From Bacteroidota bacterium (lineage in GTDB: Bacteria > Bacteroidota > Bacteroidia > Chitinophagales > Chitinophagaceae): DNA of 64,000 nucleotides. This document shows, in pieces, positions 43,841 to 52,963 of the stretch. The notes under the pieces were generated by a model. That model was not told the origin of the DNA. It worked only from the letters and a program-made list of their open reading frames with translations, and made no database searches. The stretch is taken from assembly GCA_018267725.1 (NCBI GenBank), contig JAFDXY010000027.1, positions 1 through 64,000 of the forward strand. Reading direction: 5' to 3'. Numbering within the stretch: the first letter of the stretch is position 1; every line of letters starts with the position of its first letter. The translations under genes were made by a program, and so were the position numbers.

Positions 43841-45114
43841 TAGTTACCATACAACCTTCAACACTACACGGAAAAATTATTGCACCCGCATCTAAAAGTT
43901 CTATGCAACGTGCATGTGCTGCGGCTTTGCTAAGAAAAGGAAAATCAATTATTCATAATTACGGTATTAGTAATGATGATAAAGCTGCATTAAGCATTAT
44001 TGAAAATCTTGGAGCAAGAATTATAATTGATAATGAACAATTGATAATTGAAAGTGAAGGAATAAAACCTATTTCAAATGAAATTAATTGTGGTGAAAGT
44101 GGTTTAAGCATTAGAATGTTTGCTCCTATTGTTGCGTTAAATAAAAATGAAATTACTATTAATGGTAGTGGAAGTTTAACTACCAGGCCAATGAATTTTT
44201 TTGATGAAATATTTCCGCAACTAAATATTCAAATAAAATCTAATAATGGAAAATTACCTTTAATTGTTAAAGGCCCATTGCAACCAAAAAATATTGAAAT
44301 AGATGGAAGTTTAAGCTCTCAGTTTTTAACAGGATTATTAATGGCTTATGCAGCCTCAAACGCAAATAATGTTTCTATTAAAGTAAATAATTTAAAAAGC
44401 AAACCATATGTTGATTTAACTTTAAAAGTGATGAACGATTTTGGTTTAAATGTTCCTGAAAACAGAAATTATGAGGAGTTTGTTTTTTTGCCATCGACTA
44501 TGAACTATCAACTATCGACTATTTCTTACACAGTTGAAAGCGATTGGAGTGGTGGTGCATTTTTATTAGTTGCCGGAGCTATTACAGGAAATATTGTAGT
44601 AAAAGGATTAGATATTAATTCAACACAAGCCGATAAAAAAATTATTGAAGCATTAAAAAATTGCGGTTGCAATATTTCAATTAATGGAAATGAAATTCAT
44701 ATTTCAACTGCTGAATTAAAAGCTTTTAAATTTGATGCTACAGATTGCCCTGATTTATTTCCTCCTTTAGTTACGTTGGCAGCTTATTGCAAAGGAACAT
44801 CTTTTATTAAAGGTGTTAGTAGATTGGCACATAAAGAAAGCAATCGCGGATTAACTTTACAACAAGAATTTGCAAAGTTTGGTGTTGAAATTATTTTAGA
44901 AGATGATATAATGAAAGTGAATGGTGGCAATGGTTTGAAAGGGAATGTTGTACATTCTCATCACGATCATCGCATTGCAATGGCTTGTGCAGTTGCTGCA
45001 TTAAAAGCAAACGATGAAACAATTATTGAAGATGCAGACGCCGTTAATAAATCGTATCCTAATTTTTATGAGCATTTGAAAAAGTTGGGAGCAAGTATAT
45101 TAATACAACTGTAA
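43837..45114 (+). CDS. aroA: 3-phosphoshikimate 1-carboxyvinyltransferase (EPSP synthase)
   Basis: Sixth shikimate-pathway step. The start is GTG at 43837, overlapping aroB by four bases. Motifs are APASKSSMQRACAAALLR, NCGESGLSIRMFAPI, NGSGSLTTRPM, SSQFLTGLLMAY, ESDWSGGAFLL, DCPDLFPPL and HHDHRIAMACAVAA. At 425 residues it is near the usual length. Two oligomeric tracts lie inside it: about 44024-44051 and 44493-44525, the latter encoding STMNYQLSTIS just before the conserved ESDWSGGAF. Mature folding presumably tolerates this loop. Confidence 0.95.
   Translation: MIVTIQPSTLHGKIIAPASKSSMQRACAAALLRKGKSIIHNYGISNDDKAALSIIENLGARIIIDNEQLIIESEGIKPISNEINCGESGLSIRMFAPIVALNKNEITINGSGSLTTRPMNFFDEIFPQLNIQIKSNNGKLPLIVKGPLQPKNIEIDGSLSSQFLTGLLMAYAASNANNVSIKVNNLKSKPYVDLTLKVMNDFGLNVPENRNYEEFVFLPSTMNYQLSTISYTVESDWSGGAFLLVAGAITGNIVVKGLDINSTQADKKIIEALKNCGCNISINGNEIHISTAELKAFKFDATDCPDLFPPLVTLAAYCKGTSFIKGVSRLAHKESNRGLTLQQEFAKFGVEIILEDDIMKVNGGNGLKGNVVHSHHDHRIAMACAVAALKANDETIIEDADAVNKSYPNFYEHLKKLGASILIQL
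44493..44525 (+). repeat. oligomeric repeat inside aroA
   Basis: ACTATGAACTATCAACTATC, followed by GACTATT, consists of near-copies of a 7-base ACTATSR-like unit. It belongs to the same class as the intergenic element in front of aroB (42753) and is read in frame as TMNYQLSTI. Confidence 0.6.
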
Positions 45115-45143
45115 TTCGTAAATTGAAAACATAATGTAATATA

Positions 45144-46142
45144 ATGAACTCATTCGGTAACATATTCCGTATTTCTATTTTTGGTGAAAGTCATGGTGAA
45201 TGTGTAGGCATTACTATTGATGGCTGCCCGGCAGGGTTATCATTATCAGCAGAAGATTTGTTGCCAGATTTGGAAAGAAGAAAAGGCGGCATTCAAAAAG
45301 GAACTACACCCAGAAAAGAAGATGATTATCCTATTTTTAAAAGCGGAATTTTTAACGGAAAAACTACAGGATTTCCAATAACAATTTTATTTGAAAATAA
45401 TAATACTCGTAGTGAAGATTATCAAAAACAAAGAGATATTCCACGCCCCGGGCATGCAGATTGGGTAGCACATCAAAAATTTGGTGGTAATGAAGATTAT
45501 AGAGGCGGCGGGCATTTCAGTGCAAGGCTAACAACTGGTTTGGTGGCAGCAGGTGTAATTGCAAAAAAGTTAATGCCTCAAATAAACATTACTGCAACTA
45601 TTATTGAAGTAGGCGGAGAACCTGATATTGAGAAAGGATTACAAAAAGCAATTGATGCAAAAGATTCTGTTGGCGGAATTATTGAATGTACGGTAACAGG
45701 CGTACCTGCGGGAATAGGAGAGCCTTATTTTAATTCGTTAGAATCTGCGTTAGCACATATTATGTTTAGTATTCCTGCAGTAAAAGGTATTGAATTTGGT
45801 GCTGGTTTTAAAGCTGCAAAAATGTTTGGAAGTGAACATAATGATGCAATAGAAAATATGCAAGGACAAACAAAAACCAATTATGCCGGCGGTATTGTTG
45901 GCGGAATAAGTAATGGTAATAATTTAGTTTTTAGAATTGCTGTTAAGCCAACTTCATCAACACCAAAAGAACAAACAAGTTTAAACTGGAATACCGAGCA
46001 AATGGAAAAATTTTCTGTAAAAGGTCGCCATGATTTATGTGTTGCATTAAGAGCACCTGTTATTGTAGAAGCAGCTACTGCATTGGTTTTGGTAGATATG
46101 ATGTTGATTGAACAAAAAATTAAAAGAGTGATTGAAATTTAA
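45144..46142 (+). CDS. aroC: chorismate synthase
   Basis: Final common step: EPSP to chorismate with reduced FMN. Seen are FRISIFGESHGECVGITIDG, RRKGGIQKGTTPRKEDD, FENNNTRSEDY, RPGHADWVAHQKFGG and GGGHFSARLTTGLVAAG, then GRHDLCVALRAPVIVEAA near the end. The 332-residue length is somewhat short compared with about 350-360 elsewhere, but no motif is missing. It closes the aromatic run. Confidence 0.96.
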   Translation: MNSFGNIFRISIFGESHGECVGITIDGCPAGLSLSAEDLLPDLERRKGGIQKGTTPRKEDDYPIFKSGIFNGKTTGFPITILFENNNTRSEDYQKQRDIPRPGHADWVAHQKFGGNEDYRGGGHFSARLTTGLVAAGVIAKKLMPQINITATIIEVGGEPDIEKGLQKAIDAKDSVGGIIECTVTGVPAGIGEPYFNSLESALAHIMFSIPAVKGIEFGAGFKAAKMFGSEHNDAIENMQGQTKTNYAGGIVGGISNGNNLVFRIAVKPTSSTPKEQTSLNWNTEQMEKFSVKGRHDLCVALRAPVIVEAATALVLVDMMLIEQKIKRVIEI

Positions 46143-46161
46143 AATTGAAAGATAAAAAATT

Positions 46162-46461
46162 ATGAATGTTATTTACCATATAACAACAAAAACCGAATGG
46201 AACGAAGCTTTAAACAAAGGTTATTATACAGCACCATCTTTACAAACAGAAGGCTTTATACATTGCAGTAAAGCAGAGCAAATTAAAGGTGTATTAGAAA
46301 GATATTTTAAAGAAAAAAATAATTTAGTAAAATTAGTAATCAATGTTTCTGCATTAGAACATAAATTACAATACGATTTTTCTCCTTCAGTAAATGAAAC
46401 CTTTCCGCATATATACGGTATCATTAATTTAAATGCAGTGGTTACTGTTGTAGATTTATAA
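46162..46461 (+). CDS. DUF952-family protein
   Basis: A 99-residue cytoplasmic protein: YHITTKTEWNEALNKGYY, LQTEGFIHCSKAEQI and the C-terminal FPHIYGIINLNAVV. The EGFIHCS and FPHIYG motifs define DUF952, an uncharacterised family resembling ADP-ribosyltransferase-type folds in overall size. It follows aroC by 19 bases in the same direction and may be cotranscribed, though nothing ties it to aromatic synthesis. Confidence 0.85.
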   Translation: MNVIYHITTKTEWNEALNKGYYTAPSLQTEGFIHCSKAEQIKGVLERYFKEKNNLVKLVINVSALEHKLQYDFSPSVNETFPHIYGIINLNAVVTVVDL

Positions 46462-46604
46462 GTTTAAGGCTTTATCTTAAATAATTTTGCCGTTAGAATA
46501 GTATATTAAACAGGCATCTTTATAATAAATTCAATAAAAAATAGCATTATTCAGTTTTTCAACCTATATTTCGCCTTTTAAAAACTAACTGTGAATTATA
46601 TAAT

Positions 46605-46636
46605 TTTCGTAAAATCAAATTCACCCATTATTTTTG
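46605..46636 (+). promoter_or_regulatory. promoter of the OmpA-family gene
   Basis: TTTCG at 46605-46609 (one mismatch from TTTG) and TATTTTTG at 46629-46636, 19 bases apart. Its position rules against a start codon at 46634 and supports 46655. Confidence 0.55.
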
Positions 46637-46654
46637 TTATCTAAACAATCGCTT

Positions 46655-47995
46655 ATGAAGAAAATTCTTCTATCATTTTCTGCATTATTTATGCTTGCCC
46701 TTAGTTTTGGACAATCTTCTTCCAATTGGAAAAAATCTCCATCTCTTGGGCTTAACTTCTTTCTTAAAGATTTTGTAACGCCAGATTTAATTGGTCGCCA
46801 AAGTTTACCAATTGTTTTGCGTGATGGTACATGGAATAAATTTAGCAACATGTCTCCCGGCGTAAGTTTAACATACTTAAACGGGTTATCTAACTATGTA
46901 GATTTTGCTGCTAATTTACATGCATCATTTACCGATTATCAATATTTTGATGGAACAAAACAAGGTCAAAGTAAATTTTTATTAGAGGCCGATGCTAATG
47001 TTCGTTTAAAATTGTTAACCGATAAATACTTCTTAGTTCCTTATGTTAGCGGAGGTTTAGGAGTAGGAATGTATGCCGGTACTTATTTTTCTACCTATAT
47101 ACCTGTTGGTGTAGGTTTTCAATTTAAATTAGGTGATGGCAATTTTATTGATTTAGGATGGTCTTATCATTTAAGAATTTCAGATAAATCAAATTACAAC
47201 TTCCAGTATTCAATTGGCTTTATTTCTCCATTAACAGAAAAGAAAGCTGCACCTGTAGTGGTAACACCGCCACCACCACCACCTCCTAAGCAAGAAGTAA
47301 AAGATACAGATAAAGACGGTATTCCGGATGATGTTGATAAATGTCCAACCGTTCCGGGTGTTGCTAAATACAATGGCTGCCCAGTTCCAGATACAGACGG
47401 AGATGGAATTAATGATGAAAACGATAAATGCCCAACCGTTCCGGGCGTTGCTAAATACAATGGTTGCCCTGTACCAGATACAGATGGTGATGGTATTAAT
47501 GATGAACAAGATAAATGCCCAACCGTTCCGGGTGTTGCACGTTATCAAGGTTGCCCTGTACCAGATACAGATGGCGATGGTGTAAATGATGAAGAAGATA
47601 AATGCCCAACTGAAAAAGGAACTGTAGCTAATCACGGTTGTCCAGAATTAAAAGATTTTGGTTTTGATTTCAAGAAAATTCAATTTGCAACCGGTACATC
47701 TGTATTAACAAAAGATGCTACTACAGAATTAAACAAAGCTGCCGGAGCTTTAAATGAACACAAAACTCTTAATGTTTTAATTGAAGGTTATACAGATAAT
47801 GTTGGAAAAGCTACAAGCAATGTAGCCTTATCTCAAAAACGTGCAGATGCCGTTAAAGCATACCTTGTTAAAAAAGGGGTAAGTGCAGATAGATTAACTG
47901 CTACAGGCTATGGAGCCGAAAGCCCTGTTGCCGATAATAAAACTGCAAAAGGCAGAGCTGAAAACAGAAGAGTAGAATTTAAAGTGAAAAAATAA
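46655..47995 (+). CDS. OmpA-family outer-membrane protein with TSP3 repeats
   Basis: A 446-residue protein: signal peptide (KKILLSFSALFMLALSFG), an N-terminal beta-barrel of about 190 residues, a Pro-rich hinge (TPPPPPPPKQE), four thrombospondin type-3 calcium-binding units of 29 residues with DTDGDGINDENDKCP, and a C-terminal OmpA peptidoglycan-binding domain (LNVLIEGYTDNVGKATSNVA, RRVEFKVKK). It links outer membrane and cell wall. The start at 46655 places the signal peptide first and agrees with the promoter. A strong terminator follows. Confidence 0.93.
   Translation: MKKILLSFSALFMLALSFGQSSSNWKKSPSLGLNFFLKDFVTPDLIGRQSLPIVLRDGTWNKFSNMSPGVSLTYLNGLSNYVDFAANLHASFTDYQYFDGTKQGQSKFLLEADANVRLKLLTDKYFLVPYVSGGLGVGMYAGTYFSTYIPVGVGFQFKLGDGNFIDLGWSYHLRISDKSNYNFQYSIGFISPLTEKKAAPVVVTPPPPPPPKQEVKDTDKDGIPDDVDKCPTVPGVAKYNGCPVPDTDGDGINDENDKCPTVPGVAKYNGCPVPDTDGDGINDEQDKCPTVPGVARYQGCPVPDTDGDGVNDEEDKCPTEKGTVANHGCPELKDFGFDFKKIQFATGTSVLTKDATTELNKAAGALNEHKTLNVLIEGYTDNVGKATSNVALSQKRADAVKAYLVKKGVSADRLTATGYGAESPVADNKTAKGRAENRRVEFKVKK
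47303..47647 (+). repeat. four tandem 87-bp units encoding TSP3 repeats
   Basis: Units begin at 47303, 47390, 47477 and 47564, each encoding DTDxDGxxDDxDKCPT and a VPGVAKYNGCPVP-like tail. Units 1-3 are close in DNA as well as in protein; the fourth has diverged (TEKGTVANHGCPE). Such near-identity makes unit number prone to change by slippage or recombination. Confidence 0.9.
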
Positions 47996-48012
47996 AAATA
48001 CTCTATGCAATA

Positions 48013-48048
48013 AAAAAATCCCAATCAAATTATGGTTGGGATTTTTTT
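48013..48048 (+). terminator. intrinsic terminator of the OmpA-family gene
   Basis: AAAAAATCCCAA (48013-48024) pairs with TTGGGATTTTTT around an 11-base loop and runs into further T. Bidirectional in form. Confidence 0.85.
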
Positions 48049-48318
48049 ATTATTGAAAGCACCTGCATTAATTATATGGTAATTGTTTTTGTACAAAACA
48101 TATTTGAAAGTATTATGTAGAACACTATCAATAAAAGAACTTATACATTTACTTGTTGAAGATTTAAAATAATACACACAACTTGCAATCAAATAAAATA
48201 TTAGAAATAGACAGCGTGTTAATATTATTATCTTCTCTGGAAATAATTAATAGATAAAACGTATGGTTATAAAGAAATGTGGGCTTACAATATATTAGTA
48301 TTTATTAATAAACAATTT
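48049..48318. other. AT-rich intergenic region
   Basis: I see no gene, hairpin terminator or repeat. An in-frame ATG at 48277 could extend the downstream cupin remnant by 14 residues, but the start at 48319 fits the family better. The promoter of that gene is presumably here; no clear TAnnTTTG was found. Confidence 0.4.
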
Positions 48319-48674
48319 ATGGAAAATAATACAACTATATGGGCTAAAGAATTAGATGCTTTAATTGCTGCACCTCAACATCATAAACTTTTATTTGAAA
48401 ACGAATGGGTGCGTGTATTAGATACAAATATTCCCGCAGGTGAAATACTAATGTACATACCCATCAACACCCTGCTTCATTGTATATTATAAGTTGGAGT
48501 GATTTTATAAGATACGATGCAGAAGGAAATATACTGTTAGATTCACGTACACTTGCAACAAAACCTTTATCAGGTTCTGCTATTTGGGGCAATGCATTAA
48601 CTGCTCATACATTAAAAAATATTGGGAACACAAATTTGCATGTAATATGTGTTGAAATAAAAAATACTAATTAG
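48319..48674 (+). pseudogene. cupin-type protein broken by a -1 frameshift
   Basis: Two partial reading frames join into one protein. The first (48319-48444) reads ENNTTIWAKELDALIAAPQ, then HHKLLFENEWVRVLDTNIPAGE. The second, open from 48444 to the stop at 48674, reads TNVHTHQHPASLYIISWSDF and continues to EIKNTN. The metal-type HTHQHP motif appears only in the second. Loss of one A in the run at 48443-48445 would explain the break; restoring it gives about 118 residues of small cupin. It may be a real mutation or a base-call error. It overlaps the RND gene's 3' end by 8 bases, convergent. Confidence 0.7.
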
Positions 48675-51600
48675 CTTTTTTAAGTTTTCTTCTATAAGCA
48701 ATTTTAGAAATTACTACAAACAAAACCGGTACAACAAAAATAGCAAGCATTGTTGCAGCTAACATTCCACCTAATACGGTAAACCCAATGGTACTGCGGG
48801 CTACAGCACCTGCACCGCTTGCAAATGCTAAAGGCAATACGCCTAATATAAATGCCAACGACGTCATAATAATGGGCCTTAACCGAAGCTTAACAGCTTC
48901 TAATGTTGCAACAATAATATCCATACCATTATCTACACGTTCTTTTGCAAATTCAACAATTAAAATAGCATTCTTTGCTGCTAAACCAATTAAAGTAACC
49001 AATCCAATTTGTGCATATACACTATTACTTAATTTAGGAAGAAGTGTTAAAGCTAATATGGCTCCAAATGCTCCAATAGGTACAGAAAGTAATACCGAAA
49101 ATGGAACCGACCAACTTTCGTACAATGCTGCTAAAAATAAAAACACAAATAAAATAGATAAAGAAAAAATGTAAACTGTGCTTGAGCCTGCATTAATTTC
49201 TTCTCGGCTTAAACCAGAAAATTCGTAACCATAACCTGCGGGTAAAACTTTTGCTGCTACTTCTTTTAAAGCCTGAATAGCTTGTCCGCTACTATAACCT
49301 TCTTTAGGTGTACCATTAATTTCGGCAGTACGAAAAAGATTATAATGTGTTATTAACGGGGCACTCTCTATTATTTTATAACTTATTAAAGTACTTAACG
49401 GCAACAAAGTACCTGCTTGATTTTTTACATAGTATTGTTCAAGATTTTTTATATCACCTCTGAATAAAGTATCTGCTTGTGCAACCACACGAAAATTTCT
49501 TCCGTAAGCTGTAAAATCATTTACATATCTGCTGCCCAAAAATGTTTGCATAGTGTTGTAAACATCTGATAAAGACACACCTAATTTTTTACATTTTTCT
49601 CTATCAACATCTACTTGATAGCCTGGTGTTTTTGCTGTAAAATAAGAGAACGCTGATGCAATTTCGGGGCGTTTATTTACTTCTGCAATAAAGGTGTTTA
49701 CTGTTTTTTCAAAAGTTTTAATATCATCATTACTTTCTCTTTGTTCTAACTCAAAAGTAAATCCTGCTGTTTGCCCTAAACCCGGTATGGCAGGTGGTTG
49801 TATTACGCGTATGCTTGCTTCTTTAAATGCAGCAAAACGTTTTTGCATTTCGGCAATAATGGCTTGCAATTGTTGAGATTTATCTTTCCTATCTTTCCAT
49901 GGTTTTAATTGGCAGAAAATTGTTCCGCTGTTTGATTTGGTGGCAAAAGTTACTACGTTTAATCCGCCTAATGCAGCAAAATGCCCAACTCCTGGAACAT
50001 CTTTAATAGTAGCCATTATTTTGTATAATAAATCGAGACTTCTTGTTGTTGATGCTGCTTCGGGCAATTCAAAAGTTATATAAACTCTTCCTTCATCTTC
50101 CGTAGGAATAAAACTGGTTGGTTTGTTTTTGAAGAGTAAGCCTGTTCCTATAAACAAACACGCTAAAAGTACCAGTATATAGGGAGATGCTTTAATGGCT
50201 TTACCAACACCGTTTTTATATTTGGTTGATGTTTTTTCAAACCATAAATTAAACTTATAAAAGAATTTATTAATACCTTTTGATTGCTTGCCTAAATGCA
50301 TAGGCTTTAATAAAAGTGTACATAATGCAGGTGTTAATGATAAAGCAACAAATGCCGATATTAAAACAGAAATAGCAATGGTTATGGCAAATTGTTGATA
50401 TAACCTACCTACAATACCTGGAATAAAACCAACAGGTACAAATACGGCAGCTAATATTAAAGCAATAGCAACAACAGGACCCGAAATATCTTTCATGGCT
50501 TTGGCTGTAGCTTCTTTAGGAGATAGTTTTTCATTATCAATATAATGCTGAACGGCTTCTACCACCACAATTGCATCATCTACCACAATTCCAATTGCTA
50601 ATACAAAACCAAACATGGTTAATGTATTTACAGTAAAACCAAGTGGTACAAAAAACGCAAATGTTCCAATAATAGAAACAGGAATTGCTAAAATTGGAAT
50701 TAGTGTTGCACGCCAACTTTGTAGAAATAAAAAAACTACCAACACCACTAATGCTAATGCTTCTAATAAAGTAGTGATAACTTCATCAATAGAAACTCTT
50801 ACAACAGAAACCGATTCAAAAGGAACCATATAATCAACATCTTTTGGGAAAGATTTTTTTAATTGATCCATTGCTTTGTAAATACCTTGTGCAGTTTCTA
50901 ATGCATTACTTCCGGGTGCTTGGTATATTAATAAATAAGATGCTCTTTTACCATCAACAAATGAATTACTTGTATAACTAAATTTCCCTAATTGAAGCCT
51001 GGCAACATCTTTTAAATAAACAATAGCTCCATTTTGTGGGCGTGTACGAACAATAATATTTCCGAATTGTTCGGCAGTGTTTAATCTGCTATTTGTAAAA
51101 ACATTGTATTCAAATGCTTGCGTAGAATTTTGTGGAGGTGCACCTACAGAGCCGGCGGCAATTTGCAAATTTTGTTCTTGCAACGCAGCCAACACATCAT
51201 TAGCCGTTAAACCTAATTGTGCTAATTTATCTGCCTGCAACCAAACACGCATACTAAAATCATCGGCTCTGGTAAAAATATCTCCTACACCTTTTACACG
51301 TAACAATGCATCTTTCACAAATATATTAGTATAATTATCTATAAAAGTTACATCATGTGTTCCATTAGGAGAATACATGGCTACTAATAATAAAATACTT
51401 GGATTACGTTTGCGAGTTGTTAAACCTAAACGTTTCACATCATCGGGTAATTGAGGTGTGGCAATACCTACACGGTTTTGAACATCTAATGCTCCTATGT
51501 TTACATCTGCTCCTATATTGTAAATAACGTTTATGGTTGTTCTTCCATCACTTGTGCTATTGCTTTGCATATATGCCATGCCGGGCGTTCCATTTACTTG

Positions 51601-51804
51601 TGTTTCAATGGGTGTGGTTACAGTTTGTTCAACTGTTTGTGCATCGGCTCCGCTAAAACTACCTGTAATTTGTACTGTTGGCGGAGTAATATCTGGGTAT
51701 TGACTTATAGGTAAATTTATTAAGGATAATACTCCTAATAAAACAATAACTATTGATATAACTATTGCTGTTATTGGTCTTTTTATAAAAAGGTTGGCAA
51801 TCAT
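48667..51804 (-). CDS. RND-family multidrug efflux pump, inner-membrane subunit
   Basis: A 1045-residue AcrB-like (HAE1) proton antiporter. Family landmarks include the opening NLFIKRPITAIVISIVIVLL, LPISQYPDITPPTVQI, the transmembrane GIVVDDAIVVVEAVQHY with the relay aspartates, GFIPGIVGRLYQQFAITIAI, and the second half GLAAKNAILIVEFAKER. Twelve transmembrane segments with two periplasmic loops are expected. It is the third gene of an operon with an outer-membrane factor and a membrane-fusion protein. Substrates cannot be read from sequence. Confidence 0.96.
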   Translation of the reverse strand: MIANLFIKRPITAIVISIVIVLLGVLSLINLPISQYPDITPPTVQITGSFSGADAQTVEQTVTTPIETQVNGTPGMAYMQSNSTSDGRTTINVIYNIGADVNIGALDVQNRVGIATPQLPDDVKRLGLTTRKRNPSILLLVAMYSPNGTHDVTFIDNYTNIFVKDALLRVKGVGDIFTRADDFSMRVWLQADKLAQLGLTANDVLAALQEQNLQIAAGSVGAPPQNSTQAFEYNVFTNSRLNTAEQFGNIIVRTRPQNGAIVYLKDVARLQLGKFSYTSNSFVDGKRASYLLIYQAPGSNALETAQGIYKAMDQLKKSFPKDVDYMVPFESVSVVRVSIDEVITTLLEALALVVLVVFLFLQSWRATLIPILAIPVSIIGTFAFFVPLGFTVNTLTMFGFVLAIGIVVDDAIVVVEAVQHYIDNEKLSPKEATAKAMKDISGPVVAIALILAAVFVPVGFIPGIVGRLYQQFAITIAISVLISAFVALSLTPALCTLLLKPMHLGKQSKGINKFFYKFNLWFEKTSTKYKNGVGKAIKASPYILVLLACLFIGTGLLFKNKPTSFIPTEDEGRVYITFELPEAASTTRSLDLLYKIMATIKDVPGVGHFAALGGLNVVTFATKSNSGTIFCQLKPWKDRKDKSQQLQAIIAEMQKRFAAFKEASIRVIQPPAIPGLGQTAGFTFELEQRESNDDIKTFEKTVNTFIAEVNKRPEIASAFSYFTAKTPGYQVDVDREKCKKLGVSLSDVYNTMQTFLGSRYVNDFTAYGRNFRVVAQADTLFRGDIKNLEQYYVKNQAGTLLPLSTLISYKIIESAPLITHYNLFRTAEINGTPKEGYSSGQAIQALKEVAAKVLPAGYGYEFSGLSREEINAGSSTVYIFSLSILFVFLFLAALYESWSVPFSVLLSVPIGAFGAILALTLLPKLSNSVYAQIGLVTLIGLAAKNAILIVEFAKERVDNGMDIIVATLEAVKLRLRPIIMTSLAFILGVLPLAFASGAGAVARSTIGFTVLGGMLAATMLAIFVVPVLFVVISKIAYRRKLKKAN

Positions 51805-51820
51805 AATTTATTATAAAAAT

Positions 51821-52945
51821 TTATTTTGTTTTAGGAGGAGCTACTGCAACTTTAATACTGTCTCGTAATTTTTGTACACCATCAATTATAATTTTATCTC
51901 CTTCATTTAATCCTTCTTTTACTATTATTTTATCGTTTACTCTTGCACCTAATATTAATTTATGTTGCATGGCACGGCTGCTATCGTTTACTACGTAAGC
52001 AAAAAATTCTCCCATTTGTTCTACCAATGCTTTATTAGGAATCAGGATAAATTTATCAGTTGATTGATTATTTTTTATGCGTACTTCACAACTCATTCCT
52101 GTTTTTAATAAATTATTTTCATTTGCAAAAACAAAACGCACTTTAATAGTTCCTGTTTGGGGGTCAATGGCTCTATCTATTAAACTAATATTACCTGTTT
52201 TGGGATAGATAGAATTATCGGGCATTTTTAATGTGAAAATAGAATCGGAAGTTGGTGGAGGTTTTTGTTGCCATATTGTAAAATGAGGAATTTGTTTTTG
52301 ATCAATAGCAACATCAACAGCCATTGGATTATCTGAAGAAATAGTATTTAATAATGTTTGATTTGCAGTAACCAATGCACCAATTTTTACTTGCGATATT
52401 CCTATTGTTCCATCAAACGGAGCATATATTACAGCATATTTTAAATCTGTTTCAATTCGTGCAGCATTTGCTTTTGCTGCTGCAAACTGCATTTTAGCAG
52501 ATTGTAAATCGGCCATTGCATGGTCTACTATTTGTTTGGCAATAGCATCTTGTTTTAATAAATCGTTATAACGGTCTGCATCTTTTTGAGCTTTGTCTAA
52601 GTTTGCTTTAGCAACATTCATGTTTGCAACAGCTTGCTCATAATTAGCTTGATATTGTTGTCTATCAATATCATATAATTTTTGCCCTTTATTTATGTGT
52701 TGCCCATCATTAAAATAAATATTGGTTATATAACCTGTTACTTGTGCTTTTAAATCAACACTGTTTACTGCAGTTACTGTTGCGGGGTATTGATTGTAAT
52801 ATATTGCTGTTTCTTTTTTTACGGTATATGTAGTAACTGTTGGTGGCAGAGCTGTTTTTTGGTCGGTTGTTTTATTTCCGTTGCAGGATAGTATTAAGTA
52901 AAAAGTACTAATGAAAAAAAAATTTGCTAAGTATGTTTTTATCAT
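51821..52945 (-). CDS. RND efflux periplasmic adaptor (membrane fusion protein)
   Basis: A 374-residue AcrA-like adaptor with a lipoprotein-type signal (FFISTFYLILSCNG, lipobox LSC). The lipoyl half-motif TVTAVNSVDLKAQVTGYI and DGQHINKGQKLYDID are followed by an alpha-helical hairpin (residues about 105-165). The second lipoyl half is YAPFDGTIGISQVKIGALV; beta-barrel and membrane-proximal domains end it (LGARVNDKIIVKEGLNEGDK). It bridges the pump at 48667 and the TolC-like protein upstream; gap 16 bases to the pump. Confidence 0.95.
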   Translation of the reverse strand: MIKTYLANFFFISTFYLILSCNGNKTTDQKTALPPTVTTYTVKKETAIYYNQYPATVTAVNSVDLKAQVTGYITNIYFNDGQHINKGQKLYDIDRQQYQANYEQAVANMNVAKANLDKAQKDADRYNDLLKQDAIAKQIVDHAMADLQSAKMQFAAAKANAARIETDLKYAVIYAPFDGTIGISQVKIGALVTANQTLLNTISSDNPMAVDVAIDQKQIPHFTIWQQKPPPTSDSIFTLKMPDNSIYPKTGNISLIDRAIDPQTGTIKVRFVFANENNLLKTGMSCEVRIKNNQSTDKFILIPNKALVEQMGEFFAYVVNDSSRAMQHKLILGARVNDKIIVKEGLNEGDKIIIDGVQKLRDSIKVAVAPPKTK

Positions 52946-52963
52946 ATAATAAAATATTTTATT

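Noticed and set aside
47231..47635. Antisense frames opposite the OmpA-family gene, with repeated units
   Set aside because: Their repetition only mirrors the TSP3 units of the real gene.
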